Assembly (NCBI RefSeq): GCF_000188295.1
Contig: NZ_GL831112.1
Coordinates: 981,491-1,009,525, forward strand
Length of the DNA stretch: 28,035 nt
DNA from: Streptococcus vestibularis ATCC 49124
GTDB lineage: Bacteria; Bacillota; Bacilli; Lactobacillales; Streptococcaceae
Reading direction: 5' to 3'
The position numbers and the translations under genes were made by a program. Under the pieces are notes generated by a model. The model saw nothing but the letters and a program-made list of their open reading frames with translations. It did not search any database and was not told the origin of the DNA. Below, one piece after another: positions 1 through 7,223 of this stretch; within the stretch, counting starts at the first letter, position 1, and each line of letters opens with the position of its first letter.

Positions 1-24
1 GGTAATTTATTTTATATTTATTTT

Positions 25-483
25 TCAATACATATTCTTGTGATAATCTTGAATATTTTTTGTAAACTTAAAATTTTTGTAAAATCCAATCACACTACCT
101 ATTGTAAAACACAGAAAAATAAATGAAATCACCCATACTATTGATTCTGAAGAAGCATCATTAGTTAATGGAACAGTAATTAAATACACAAGAAGTGCTA
201 TTGGCAAAAATGATGAAGTAACAGAAGCATTTTTGATACGTTTGTTGTCTTCAATACTGTTAATATCTACAAACCAGCTTACAGGAAGAAATCGCATCCA
301 ATATTTAAACTTTTGAGCTTCAGACTGGCTAACTTTTTCTGAGAACAAGTTTGTTATAACTTTATAATAAGGTAATGCTACTAAGTATGTAAGTTTTACA
401 AAGAGCACAGAAAAGACTGTTAGTAGACTTATAATCCACATGATATAACTAAAATCATCATTGAATCTTGAATTTTTTGACAT
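25..483 (-). CDS. Small integral membrane protein, function unknown
   Basis: The 152-residue product has about three hydrophobic segments (roughly residues 12-36, 88-108 and 114-136) separated by a polar, Lys-rich loop around residues 45-85. This indicates a small multi-pass membrane protein with a basic C-terminal tail. I do not recognise the family. The start is supported by an AGGAAA-type ribosome binding site just upstream on the minus strand (about 487-493). No partner gene shares its strand nearby: the next gene leftward is outside the window and the flanking gene on the right is on the opposite strand. It could be an accessory or immunity-type membrane protein, but nothing in the sequence proves a role. 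Confidence 0.6.
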   Translation of the reverse strand: MSKNSRFNDDFSYIMWIISLLTVFSVLFVKLTYLVALPYYKVITNLFSEKVSQSEAQKFKYWMRFLPVSWFVDINSIEDNKRIKNASVTSSFLPIALLVYLITVPLTNDASSESIVWVISFIFLCFTIGSVIGFYKNFKFTKNIQDYHKNMY

Positions 484-512
484 TTTATTTCCTCATTCTA
501 TTTTTTAGATAA

Positions 513-851
513 AATATTTGCAAACGTATTTATTGTTGTCATCTTATTATATGCCATCTGACGCTGCATCTCTTTTTTGTGACCTATATGCAAGTCTATC
601 TCCTAGTCCTATATCTTGGTGGTGCGTTCTACTATGCTTTCACTTATAAACGAATGGAAGATGGAGCGACACTGGGCCTCTATGCCTTCCTCTATCTCTT
701 CGGTGGCATCCTCTTTCACCTCATATCAGAGACTAAGAGCCAGTACACCCTACCTTATATTTACTTACAGATTCCAATGATCGCGGCAGGCTACAACCAT
801 ATGACACAAACACTTAGCCGCTATCTAAAAAATATGCAAAAGTCATCCTAG
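513..851 (+). pseudogene. C-terminal remnant of a GT-C type membrane glycosyltransferase
   Basis: The frame is open from 513 to the stop at 849-851, but only about 90 residues can be translated from the first plausible start (GTG at 579). The peptide contains three hydrophobic helices and ends with a Gly-Gly-x-Leu-Phe-His-Leu segment followed by SETKSQYTLPYI. That resembles the conserved C-terminal WEAxSRYxLPF motif of polytopic dolichyl-phosphate-type glycosyltransferases (GT39-like). Such enzymes have 500 or more residues, so the N-terminal catalytic part is missing. No Shine-Dalgarno precedes 579, and an in-frame TAA lies at 510-512. I read it as a truncated gene tail, although a free-standing small membrane protein cannot be excluded. 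Confidence 0.6.
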
Positions 852-866
852 GATGGCTTTTTAACA
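838..866 (+). terminator. Rho-independent terminator overlapping the glycosyltransferase remnant stop
   Basis: AAAAGTCATC pairs with GATGGCTTTT around a CTAG loop and is followed by a T tract. The hairpin includes the stop codon at 849-851 and sits immediately before the MATE promoter, so it separates the two transcripts. Confidence 0.75.
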
Positions 867-902
867 TTGTTTCACAATTACAATCTTGCTATAATAAGTC
901 TA
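867..902 (+). promoter_or_regulatory. Extended -10 promoter placing +1 at the MATE start codon
   Basis: TTGTTT (867-872), a 17-bp spacer, then a perfect TATAAT (890-895) preceded by TGC (extended -10). Transcription normally begins 6-8 bases after the -10, which here is 902, the A of the MATE ATG. No Shine-Dalgarno occurs between 896 and 901, so the mRNA is probably leaderless. The motif spacing is seen directly; the leaderless state is inferred. Confidence 0.7.
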
Positions 903-2254
903 TGAAAAATGCGTCAGTTGATCTTTTACGAGGCCCAATTTTGCGGTCTCTTTTAATCTTTGCTCTACCAATTCTGATATCCAATATTTTCCAGCAACTC
1001 TACAATACTGCCGATGTCATGATTGTGGGTCGTTTTCTAGGGCCAGATGCCTTGGCTGCTGTAGGAGCTTCTTCTGCTATTTTTGATTTGGTTATCGGCT
1101 TTGCTCTTGGCGTTGGAAATGGTATGGGAGTTGTTATCGCACGTTATTATGGTGCGCAAGACTATAGAAAACTTCGTCAGTCTGTCGCGGCCACAGTTGT
1201 CATCGGTCTGGGCTTAAGTGCCCTGGTTATGATTCTAGGACATTTCGGGCTCTATCCTTTGCTAAGATTTTTAGGGACGCCTACTTCTATCATTGGGCAG
1301 TCCTACCAGTATATTTCAATGATTGTCTCCTGTGTTGGGGTTACTTTGGGTTATAATCTGTGTGCAGGGCTGCTTAGAGCGGTCGGTGATAGCCTTACAG
1401 CCCTTTATTTCCTTATTTTTTCAGCCTTAGTTAATATCATTTTAGACCTTTTCTTTATTACACAGCTCCATCTGGGCGTCCAATCAGCAGGCTTGGCGAC
1501 TATAATCTCACAGGGGCTTTCTGCTATCCTCTGTCTTTACTATATTAAGAAAAGAGTGACCTTTCTCCTACCACATAAGTCTGACTGTGTTCTTGATTCA
1601 AGCCTTTATCTGGACCTTTTGGGACAAGGGATGGCTATGGGGCTCATGAATTCTATTGTTTCTATTGGAACTGTGACCTTACAGTACGCCATTAATGGCT
1701 TCGGCTCTCTCATCATTAGCGCTCAGGTGTCAGCGAGACGAATTATGTCCTTTGCGGTTCTACCATTGACCTCCCTTGCTGCTGGGGTGACAACCTTCAC
1801 CTCGCAGAATTTCGGAGCCCAACAGTTTAAACGCATTGTCGCTGGGTTAAAGCAATCCTGTCTTGTTTCTATAACTTGGTCTGTCATTGCTTGTGCCCTC
1901 CTCTATGTAGCAAGCCCCTTCTTGGCTGGTCTTATCTCTGGTTCAGATAATGCTGTGATTATTGACAATGCCAGTCTCTACCTCCGTATCAGTTCTCTCT
2001 TTTATCCTATTTTGGGAATACTCTTCATCTTTAGAAATAGCCTCCAGGGGCTAGGTAAAAAGCTCACACCTTTAACCTCTAGCTTTATTGAGCTTTTTGG
2101 TAAAATTCTCTTTGTTGTTTTCGTCATTCCTTATATGGGCTACCTTGGCGTTATCCTATGTGAACCTTTGATTTGGATTCCTATGACTATTCAGCTCTAT
2201 TTTTCTTTGAGAAAACATATCAGACGCTTGTTTGTCAGCAAGCCCCCTTTTTGA
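902..2254 (+). CDS. MATE family multidrug/metabolite efflux transporter
   Basis: The 450-residue protein has the size and 12-helix layout of MATE antiporters (two MatE domains of about 200 residues each). Family-type stretches are visible: PILISNIFQQLYNTADVMIVG at the N-terminus (residues 23 onward), then GxGNGMGVVIARYYGA, and the matching second half with VTTFTSQNFGAQ. These proteins exchange Na+ or H+ for cationic drugs or metabolites across the cytoplasmic membrane. Specificity cannot be read from sequence. The ATG at 902 sits directly on the predicted transcription start and lacks a ribosome binding site, but it precedes the conserved N-terminal helix with no sensible alternative. The gene appears intact and monocistronic; its 3' end abuts a decayed iron-binding lipoprotein gene on the opposite strand. 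Confidence 0.92.
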   Translation: MKNASVDLLRGPILRSLLIFALPILISNIFQQLYNTADVMIVGRFLGPDALAAVGASSAIFDLVIGFALGVGNGMGVVIARYYGAQDYRKLRQSVAATVVIGLGLSALVMILGHFGLYPLLRFLGTPTSIIGQSYQYISMIVSCVGVTLGYNLCAGLLRAVGDSLTALYFLIFSALVNIILDLFFITQLHLGVQSAGLATIISQGLSAILCLYYIKKRVTFLLPHKSDCVLDSSLYLDLLGQGMAMGLMNSIVSIGTVTLQYAINGFGSLIISAQVSARRIMSFAVLPLTSLAAGVTTFTSQNFGAQQFKRIVAGLKQSCLVSITWSVIACALLYVASPFLAGLISGSDNAVIIDNASLYLRISSLFYPILGILFIFRNSLQGLGKKLTPLTSSFIELFGKILFVVFVIPYMGYLGVILCEPLIWIPMTIQLYFSLRKHIRRLFVSKPPF

Positions 2255-2257
2255 ACA

Positions 2258-2880
2258 GCTTTAAGGTTACTCCAGATAGGTGAGTTTTTAAGTTTGTTAT
2301 CTAGGAGTTACTGAGAATCAGCTTGAACAATCAAGAGATCAGGGGTAATATCTTTTAGTTAATCTAGATCTATAACTTGGAACATATCATCTGGATTATA
2401 AGGTTTCGGCACGATTGAACTTATAAGTATCATACAGGTAACCAAAATGCCCGTAAGCATAGTATGGGAGAGGTTTCATGATAGTCCCAATTTTCATCGG
2501 TGTTGATATAATAGCCAACAGTTGGTGCAATCTCAGACAAATCCTCATAAAGATCTTCTCGCTCGCCTGTCATAAGAATTAAATCAGGTTTTAACTCAGC
2601 AATCTTATCCAAATCTGGATTTCCCTGCTAACCAACTAAAATAACTTTTTTATCCTTGTATTGTTTCTCAAAGAGGGTTGAAAAGTCTTGACTATCAGCT
2701 TGACCAGTTGTCGCACCTATGGGAGTGGTGATATCCAATGGGTCTAAAATTTCACCATAGAGGTCGTCGAGGATAACGATACGTTTGGGAGCTTTTTTTC
2801 AACTCCGCCCTATCAAAATCATGCACAATCGTCTTCTCTTTGAAAATCTGACTTGTATTGTTTGACTTTGCATTTTGTCC
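2258..2880 (-). pseudogene. Decayed iron-siderophore ABC transporter substrate-binding lipoprotein
   Basis: Read on the minus strand from about 2880, pieces of one siderophore-type periplasmic binding protein (FecB/PiuA-like fold) can be followed: KEKTIVHDFDRAELKK, then after one extra A in a seven-A run APKRIVILDDLYGEIL, then DKKVILVG followed by an in-frame TAG (2628-2630), then QGNPDLDKIAELKPDLILMTG and SEIAPTVGYY. After a further frame change come DITPDLLIVQADSQ and NSPIWSNLKAV, the typical C-terminal end. The lipoprotein signal peptide is gone at the 2880 edge, and the 3' end is lost where it meets the MATE gene. At least two frameshifts and two or more stops make it non-functional. No permease or ATPase partner remains nearby. 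Confidence 0.85.
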
Positions 2881-2894
2881 TATCATGATATAAT
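2867..2894 (+). promoter_or_regulatory. Promoter of the HAD phosphatase gene
   Basis: TATAAT at 2889-2894 is preceded by TGA (extended -10), with a TTTGCA-like -35 at 2867-2872 and a 16-bp spacer. The promoter lies inside the edge of the decayed binding-protein gene on the other strand. A GGAG at 2914-2917 then precedes the ATG at 2924. Confidence 0.65.
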
Positions 2895-2923
2895 AAATAA
2901 ACAACATTGTATTGGAGAATCAT

Positions 2924-3559
2924 ATGATATTTACACACATTTTCTTCGACCTTGATGGTACCCTTATAGATAGTTCTGAGGGCATCCACAATGGTTTTGT
3001 CCAAACCTTTGAAAGACTGGGCCTACCTGTTCCAAGCAATAAAAAAATTCGCACCTTTATGGGACCACCTCTAGAAGTCACATTCAGAGAAGAAATAAGC
3101 GAAGAAAGTGCTGCCCAAGCTGTTCAACTTTATCGTGACTATTATGAGAACAAAGGACAGTTTGAAGCTCATCTCTACGACGGTATAAAAGAAGTACTCG
3201 AGAAGCTGAGTCAAGATCCAAATAAGAAAATCTATATCACAACTTCCAAAAATGAGCCTACTGCTCGCAAAATGTGCAAATACCTTGGCATCACTGAGTT
3301 TTTTGACGACATCTATGGGGCCACACCTGCTACTTTCAACAAGGCTGACGTCTTGCAGCGTGCTATTACTGAAAATAATGCGAACAAAGACCATTCTGTC
3401 ATTGTTGGCGACACCAAGTATGACATGATTGGAGGAAAAACCTTTGGTATCAAGACCTTGGCTGTTACTTGGGGATTCGGGACAAACGAAACCCTTTTGG
3501 AAGAAAATCCTGATTTTGTAGCTGATACTTCCCAAGAACTCTGGAATATTTTGAAATAA
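2924..3559 (+). CDS. HAD superfamily phosphatase (phosphoglycolate phosphatase-like, HAD-IA)
   Basis: The 211-residue cytosolic enzyme carries all HAD motifs. Motif I is FFDLDGTLIDS, with nucleophile Asp9 and acid/base Asp11; motif II is the TTSK stretch after IYI; motif IV is GDTKYD near residue 165, binding Mg2+. The helical cap lies between residues about 16 and 85, as in the beta-phosphoglucomutase/phosphoglycolate phosphatase branch. The likely reaction is hydrolysis of a small phosphate ester; the substrate is not predictable. A TTG at 2912 is in frame, but GGAG at 2914-2917 is correctly spaced for the ATG at 2924, which I chose. The gene is monocistronic between its own extended -10 promoter and a shared bidirectional terminator. 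Confidence 0.9.
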   Translation: MIFTHIFFDLDGTLIDSSEGIHNGFVQTFERLGLPVPSNKKIRTFMGPPLEVTFREEISEESAAQAVQLYRDYYENKGQFEAHLYDGIKEVLEKLSQDPNKKIYITTSKNEPTARKMCKYLGITEFFDDIYGATPATFNKADVLQRAITENNANKDHSVIVGDTKYDMIGGKTFGIKTLAVTWGFGTNETLLEENPDFVADTSQELWNILK

Positions 3560-3571
3560 CAATTGATACAT

Positions 3572-3605
3572 AAAAAGAGCATGACTATACCATCATGCTC
3601 TTTTC
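3572..3605. terminator. Bidirectional Rho-independent terminator
   Basis: Stem GAGCATGA (3577-3584) / TCATGCTC (3593-3600), flanked by an A tract on the left and a T tract on the right. It can therefore end both the rightward HAD transcript and the leftward nucleoside phosphorylase transcript. Confidence 0.88.
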
Positions 3606-3618
3606 TATCAAATCAAAA

Positions 3619-4383
3619 TTACATCTGAACAATGATATCTAAGCAGATCTCTAAGGCCTTATCAAAAGCCTCTGAGCCCCAATTTCGTTGATTGTAATTG
3701 TCTATATCTGCTAGGGAATCAGCAGTAAACAGAAGCAAGCCCCAAATAGCTCCTCGAAGTTGAGCAACTGCTGCAAGAGATGCACACTCCATCTCTACAA
3801 CACTACACCCCTCTTCAATCCGATAAGCAACTTTATCAGGTGTTTCTCTATAAAAGCCGTCTGTCGACCAGGTCATGACCTCTTCATAGGGGATTTTCTT
3901 TTGCTTTAAAGTTCTCTCAATGGCTCCAAGAGCTTGTGTATTCATGTCTATATAGCGAGAAGGCGCAACATAGTGGTAACTTGCACCTTCATCTCGCAAT
4001 GCTCTCGTCGGAATCAAAAAGATATTCTCTGGCATGTCTACCAAGACACCACAAGTTCCAGTTGATATGATTTGCTTGACGCCATAACCAATCAACCAGT
4101 CCATAAATTGAGCTGCTGCAGCTGATCCTACTGGAGCTTGAGCCAAGCATATTTCCTCCCCATTGTAAGTCATAACATAAACAGGATAGATTTTGGTCGC
4201 AGAGACAAACTCACCAACTTTTTCAGCTCCAACAGAAGTCGCATAACGTTCTATTTCTTCCTCTAAAAAGGCGTAGACGCACCTAGCCGGCAAGTTCAAG
4301 TCTAAATCCTCATGTGTCGGCATAATCACAGCCTGAGGATTGTCATCAAACTCTAAAATTGGGATTTCATGTTTATGTATCAT
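3619..4383 (-). CDS. Nucleoside phosphorylase (PNP/UDP family)
   Basis: The 254-residue protein fits the PNP_UDP_1 family, which cleaves nucleosides with phosphate to free base and ribose-1-phosphate. Visible features are the glycine-containing ISTGTCGVL segment, the PTRALRDEGASYHY stretch (purine/uridine phosphorylase-like) and VVEMECASLAAVAQ near residue 195, the Met-Glu ribose-binding element of this fold. The start ATG is preceded by AGGAGG (4391-4396) at good spacing. An extended -10 lies upstream and the bidirectional terminator follows, so it is monocistronic. Base specificity (purine or uridine) cannot be settled here. A degraded copy of its first 22 codons exists at 19821-19886. Confidence 0.88.
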   Translation of the reverse strand: MIHKHEIPILEFDDNPQAVIMPTHEDLDLNLPARCVYAFLEEEIERYATSVGAEKVGEFVSATKIYPVYVMTYNGEEICLAQAPVGSAAAAQFMDWLIGYGVKQIISTGTCGVLVDMPENIFLIPTRALRDEGASYHYVAPSRYIDMNTQALGAIERTLKQKKIPYEEVMTWSTDGFYRETPDKVAYRIEEGCSVVEMECASLAAVAQLRGAIWGLLLFTADSLADIDNYNQRNWGSEAFDKALEICLDIIVQM

Positions 4384-4390
4384 CTGTTGC

Positions 4391-4418
4391 CTCCTAAGTT
4401 TTAAGAATTATTATATCA
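4391..4418 (-). promoter_or_regulatory. Extended -10 promoter and ribosome binding site of the nucleoside phosphorylase
   Basis: On the minus strand TGA-TATAAT runs from 4418 to 4410 (extended -10), and AGGAGG at 4396-4391 precedes the ATG. No good -35 hexamer is seen at the usual distance, which is common for extended -10 promoters. Confidence 0.6.
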
Positions 4419-4507
4419 AAAAATAATCACTGTAATATGATTTCATAGGAACTACTTCCCAAGAATCACAAAGAAAAACCAATTAAACAATGTACATAAC
4501 TGAAAAG

Positions 4508-4548
4508 AAAGGACATAAATCTGCTTTAGTCAGAAACATGTCCTTTTT
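4508..4548 (-). terminator. Terminator of the ABC/TetR operon
   Basis: AAAGGACAT (4508-4516) pairs with ATGTCCTTT (4538-4546); the loop contains a minor inner TCTG/CAGA pairing. It sits 40 bases past the TetR stop codon in the direction of transcription. The T tract is better on the plus strand than on the minus strand, so termination may be partial. Confidence 0.6.
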
Positions 4549-4584
4549 GTGTTTTATTTTAAGAAATATGATTTCAGTCGGCGT

Positions 4585-5208
4585 TTATTTCCACAAACCA
4601 CCTAAAATCTGTTTTTCCAACAAATTTAAGTCTTCTTCTCTTATGTCACTATTGTCGCTAACGATATAGAGTTGGGCAAAGTAGGCCAATAAGGGACCTA
4701 TACAAATACGAACCATTTGAGGAACCGTGATTTCAGGATTCACTCGTGAATCTGCTATCAATTCCTTGTGGAGTACTAATAATTTATCCTGAAGAGTATT
4801 CCAAATATAAAGTTGTTCTTTTCTCAGTTTCTTATTTGAAAAAATTTCCTGAAAAATAATTTTCATCAAAGCGCGATTCTTTTTGAGATAGGCCATACGA
4901 TTTTGAACCAGATAATGCACCTTTTCTTCAGTCGTTTCTAAGGCTAAAAGTTCTTCAAAAAAACGACCGAAAAGTCCTGGAACAACAGGGTGCAAAATAG
5001 CTGTTAATAAATCTTCTTTAGTCTTGAAATACTTGAAGAGCGTTGCTTGGCTAAGTCCCGCATGTTTAGCAATTTGTAAGGTGGAGGTCCCATTGTAACT
5101 CTTAGTAGAAATCAAATCGACCGCCGCCTGCATGATTTTTTTCTTTCCCTTGGGATAGTCTGCACCCTTTAGATAAGCTTCAAACGACTCAAAAACACTC
5201 TCACTCAT
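4585..5208 (-). CDS. TetR family transcriptional repressor of the ABC exporter operon
   Basis: The 207-residue protein has an N-terminal TetR helix-turn-helix at about residues 19-65, with the family pattern IMQAAVDLI then TSTLQIAKHAGLSQATLFKYF and TKEDLL, followed by an all-helical ligand-binding/dimerisation domain. It is the last gene of the ATPase-permease-TetR operon, 17-24 bases after the permease stop. The ATG at 5214 directly abuts GAGG, whereas the ATG two codons later (5208) has a six-base spacing, so I prefer 5208. It very probably autoregulates: a perfect 18-bp inverted repeat fills the spacer of the operon promoter at 7081-7109. The ligand is unknown, probably an exporter substrate. 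Confidence 0.88.
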   Translation of the reverse strand: MSESVFESFEAYLKGADYPKGKKKIMQAAVDLISTKSYNGTSTLQIAKHAGLSQATLFKYFKTKEDLLTAILHPVVPGLFGRFFEELLALETTEEKVHYLVQNRMAYLKKNRALMKIIFQEIFSNKKLRKEQLYIWNTLQDKLLVLHKELIADSRVNPEITVPQMVRICIGPLLAYFAQLYIVSDNSDIREEDLNLLEKQILGGLWK

Positions 5209-5231
5209 TTTCATCCTCGTATATTTATATT

Positions 5232-6314
5232 TTATACTTTACGGTAACGACGCAAGCCGACAATATTGAGAACTGTCAAAGCGACAAGGAAGACTAGTAG
5301 AACACCAATATTTGGTAAAATATCTCCAAGTCCACGTCCGTAAAGAATAATCTGACTCATCGCATCACCTGAGTAGGTCAAAGGCAAGAATTTTCCTAGT
5401 GTTTTTGCCCAGTCTCCCATTGAATCAAGTGAAATGATTCCTGAGAAAAAGAGTTGCGGCATAATCACAAGAGGAATAAATTGCATCATCTGAAATTCTG
5501 ATTTTGCCAAGGTAGACAAGAGAATTCCGAAGGCTAGTGCCACCAGAGCCAGTACCACATTAACTATTATAACATTTAACAGGCTTCCGACAACTTCAAT
5601 GTTCAACAACCAGATGGCTGCTAGAACGACTACTCCTGTCTGCAGTATGGCAATAAGGCCGTAAGACAACATATAGCCATAAACAATTTCCGAACGTTTG
5701 ACTGGGGTTGCCAACAAACGATCTAGGGTTCCGCTAGTACGTTCTTTCAAGAGTGCCATCCCTGAAATCAAAAAGACAAAGAAGAAAACGACGAACCCAA
5801 TCAAAACAGGAATCATTTTAGCAAAGAAGCCGGTGTCCTCGTTACCATATTCATAAGATTCCTTAATTTCAGGAGATTTTACCTTTAGTTGTAATTGTGG
5901 AAGGGATTGCTTCACACGGGCTAATAATTGATTGGTGTCTTCACTGGCAATACTGGTGCGTAATACTTGTCGGGTCACCGAAGTTTTAGAGGCATCTGTA
6001 TTGGCATAGGCTACATGATATTCACCATCCTTATAAGAGATAACTGCATCTACTTTTTCATCGTTTAAAGCCTCTTTAGCTTGAACCAAGTCTTTGTAGT
6101 TTTTAACACTGACATGTGCTAAGTCATCCATCCTACTTACCAAACTACTTGGCACATCTTGTGTCGCTAGCTTAACAGTCACCGTTGTACTAGCCGAAAA
6201 CATGAGGTTCATCAGCCACATAATAAAGACTGGTGCCACAAACATTAGGGCCAGTGTCCGTTTGTCACGTAGCAATTCTTTGATGACTTTTTTTGCAATG
6301 GCAATTGTTCTCAT
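5232..6314 (-). CDS. ABC-2 type exporter permease
   Basis: The 360-residue membrane subunit follows the ABC2_membrane_3 / YhgE-like plan: one N-terminal helix at about residues 20-42, a large extracytoplasmic domain (about 43-165), then five or six helices in the C-terminal half. The conserved stretch LLKERTSGTLDRLLATPVKRSEIVYG is followed by QMMQFIPLVIMPQLFFSGII. This is the usual permease of drug, bacteriocin or lipid exporters. It starts one base after the ATPase stop (TGA, A, ATG), with the Shine-Dalgarno inside the ATPase end, so translation is probably coupled. Two copies, or a dimer, would pair with two ATPase subunits. The substrate is unknown. Confidence 0.9.
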   Translation of the reverse strand: MRTIAIAKKVIKELLRDKRTLALMFVAPVFIMWLMNLMFSASTTVTVKLATQDVPSSLVSRMDDLAHVSVKNYKDLVQAKEALNDEKVDAVISYKDGEYHVAYANTDASKTSVTRQVLRTSIASEDTNQLLARVKQSLPQLQLKVKSPEIKESYEYGNEDTGFFAKMIPVLIGFVVFFFVFLISGMALLKERTSGTLDRLLATPVKRSEIVYGYMLSYGLIAILQTGVVVLAAIWLLNIEVVGSLLNVIIVNVVLALVALAFGILLSTLAKSEFQMMQFIPLVIMPQLFFSGIISLDSMGDWAKTLGKFLPLTYSGDAMSQIILYGRGLGDILPNIGVLLVFLVALTVLNIVGLRRYRKV

Positions 6315-6315
6315 T

Positions 6316-7032
6316 TCATTCTCCTTCTGCTTTCAAAAAGACTTCTTCAATACTTGAAACACCATAAGATTCTTTTAGCTTGGATGGTGTATCAAAGGCA
6401 ATGATTTTTCCACCTAATAGTAGACCGACCTTATCTGTCAGCTCTGCTTCATCCATGACATGGGTTGTAACCAAGATCCCTACACCATTGTCTCTGAGTG
6501 TCATTAACTCTCTCCAAATTTTCTTTCGAAGAGAAGGGTCAATCCCAACTGTCGGTTCGTCCAAAATCAAGAGTTGCGGATTTCCTAAAAGTGCAATGGC
6601 TAAGGACAAACGCCGTTTCATGCCCCCGGAATAACCAGAGACCGCCTGGTTTAAGTGATCTGTCAAATCTACCACTTGAGCTACATAGGCAATTTCAAAT
6701 GACAAGTCTTTCTTAGAAAGTCCCTTGAGCTGACCGAAAAATTCCAAATTTTCTTGTCCTGACAAAGCCTCATAAAGAGCATCTGACTGGGCCATATAGC
6801 CAATATCTCCCAGAATATGACGATTGGGCATGGTCTGGTCCAATACTAAAGCGATACCGCTATCCGCCTTTTCCATCCCTAACATGGTTTTAATCATGGT
6901 TGATTTACCAGCACCAGAAGGACCGATTAGACCAATGATTTCCCCAGACTGTAATTCAAATCCAGCATGGTCTAACACCATTTTATGACCAAAAGATTTT
7001 TCTAAATCTTGTAAATGTAGCAATGTTTTCAT
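6316..7032 (-). CDS. ABC exporter ATP-binding subunit
   Basis: The 238-residue ATPase has Walker A GPSGAGKST (37-45), a Q-loop in GYMAQSD, signature SGYSGGMKRR, Walker B LLILDEPT and an H-loop TTH, in that order. It energises the adjacent ABC-2 permease. Although the frame is open to 7098, AGGAGG at 7044-7039 is six bases before the ATG at 7032. A start further upstream would also run through the operon promoter and both operators, so 7032 is chosen. It is the first gene of a three-gene operon with the permease and a TetR regulator. The C-terminal GVSSIEEVFLKAE end is typical of the drug/daunorubicin-type exporter group. Confidence 0.92.
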   Translation of the reverse strand: MKTLLHLQDLEKSFGHKMVLDHAGFELQSGEIIGLIGPSGAGKSTMIKTMLGMEKADSGIALVLDQTMPNRHILGDIGYMAQSDALYEALSGQENLEFFGQLKGLSKKDLSFEIAYVAQVVDLTDHLNQAVSGYSGGMKRRLSLAIALLGNPQLLILDEPTVGIDPSLRKKIWRELMTLRDNGVGILVTTHVMDEAELTDKVGLLLGGKIIAFDTPSKLKESYGVSSIEEVFLKAEGE

Positions 7033-7045
7033 TTGCATCCTCCTA

Positions 7046-7063
7046 GGTAAGTGTTTACTCACT
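7046..7063 (-). promoter_or_regulatory. Second, imperfect TetR operator O2
   Basis: GGTAAGTG-TT-TACTCACT matches the perfect upstream operator at 15 of 18 positions. It starts 40 bp downstream of O1, about four helical turns, so two dimers would lie on nearly the same face. It lies in the 5' leader, just before the AGGAGG of the ATPase gene. Confidence 0.7.
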
Positions 7064-7080
7064 TTTTTAAATACAAGGTT

Positions 7081-7109
7081 ATTATAGTGAGTGTTCACTC
7101 ACTTGTCAA
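7081..7109 (-). promoter_or_regulatory. Consensus sigma-A promoter with TetR operator O1 filling its spacer
   Basis: On the minus strand TTGACA (7109-7104) and TATAAT (7086-7081) are separated by exactly 17 bp. AGTGAGTG-TT-CACTCACT (7086-7103) is a perfect 8+2+8 inverted repeat that occupies that spacer. Binding there would block RNA polymerase. Assignment to the operon's own TetR protein is inferred. Confidence 0.85.
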
Positions 7110-7130
7110 GTGATGATTTGAATTTTTTTA

Positions 7131-7163
7131 AATAAAAACACTGGATGATAGCATCCAATGTTT
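7131..7163 (-). terminator. Rho-independent terminator after the interrupted secreted-protein gene
   Basis: On the minus strand AAACATTGGATG (7163-7152) pairs with CATCCAGTGTTT (7147-7136) around a four-base loop, with a single A-C mismatch, and is followed by TTATTT. It lies about 60 bases past the stop at 7224. Confidence 0.75.
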
Positions 7164-7223
7164 ATGACAAAAACTTCTGATGTTAAGAATCTATTCACTA
7201 TACTCTGAAATGATCTCTCCTAT

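Noticed and set aside
7195..7220. TATACTCTGAAATGATC resembled the start of a pneumococcal BOX element.
   Set aside because: Only about ten bases match, and no boxB or boxC or hairpin follows.
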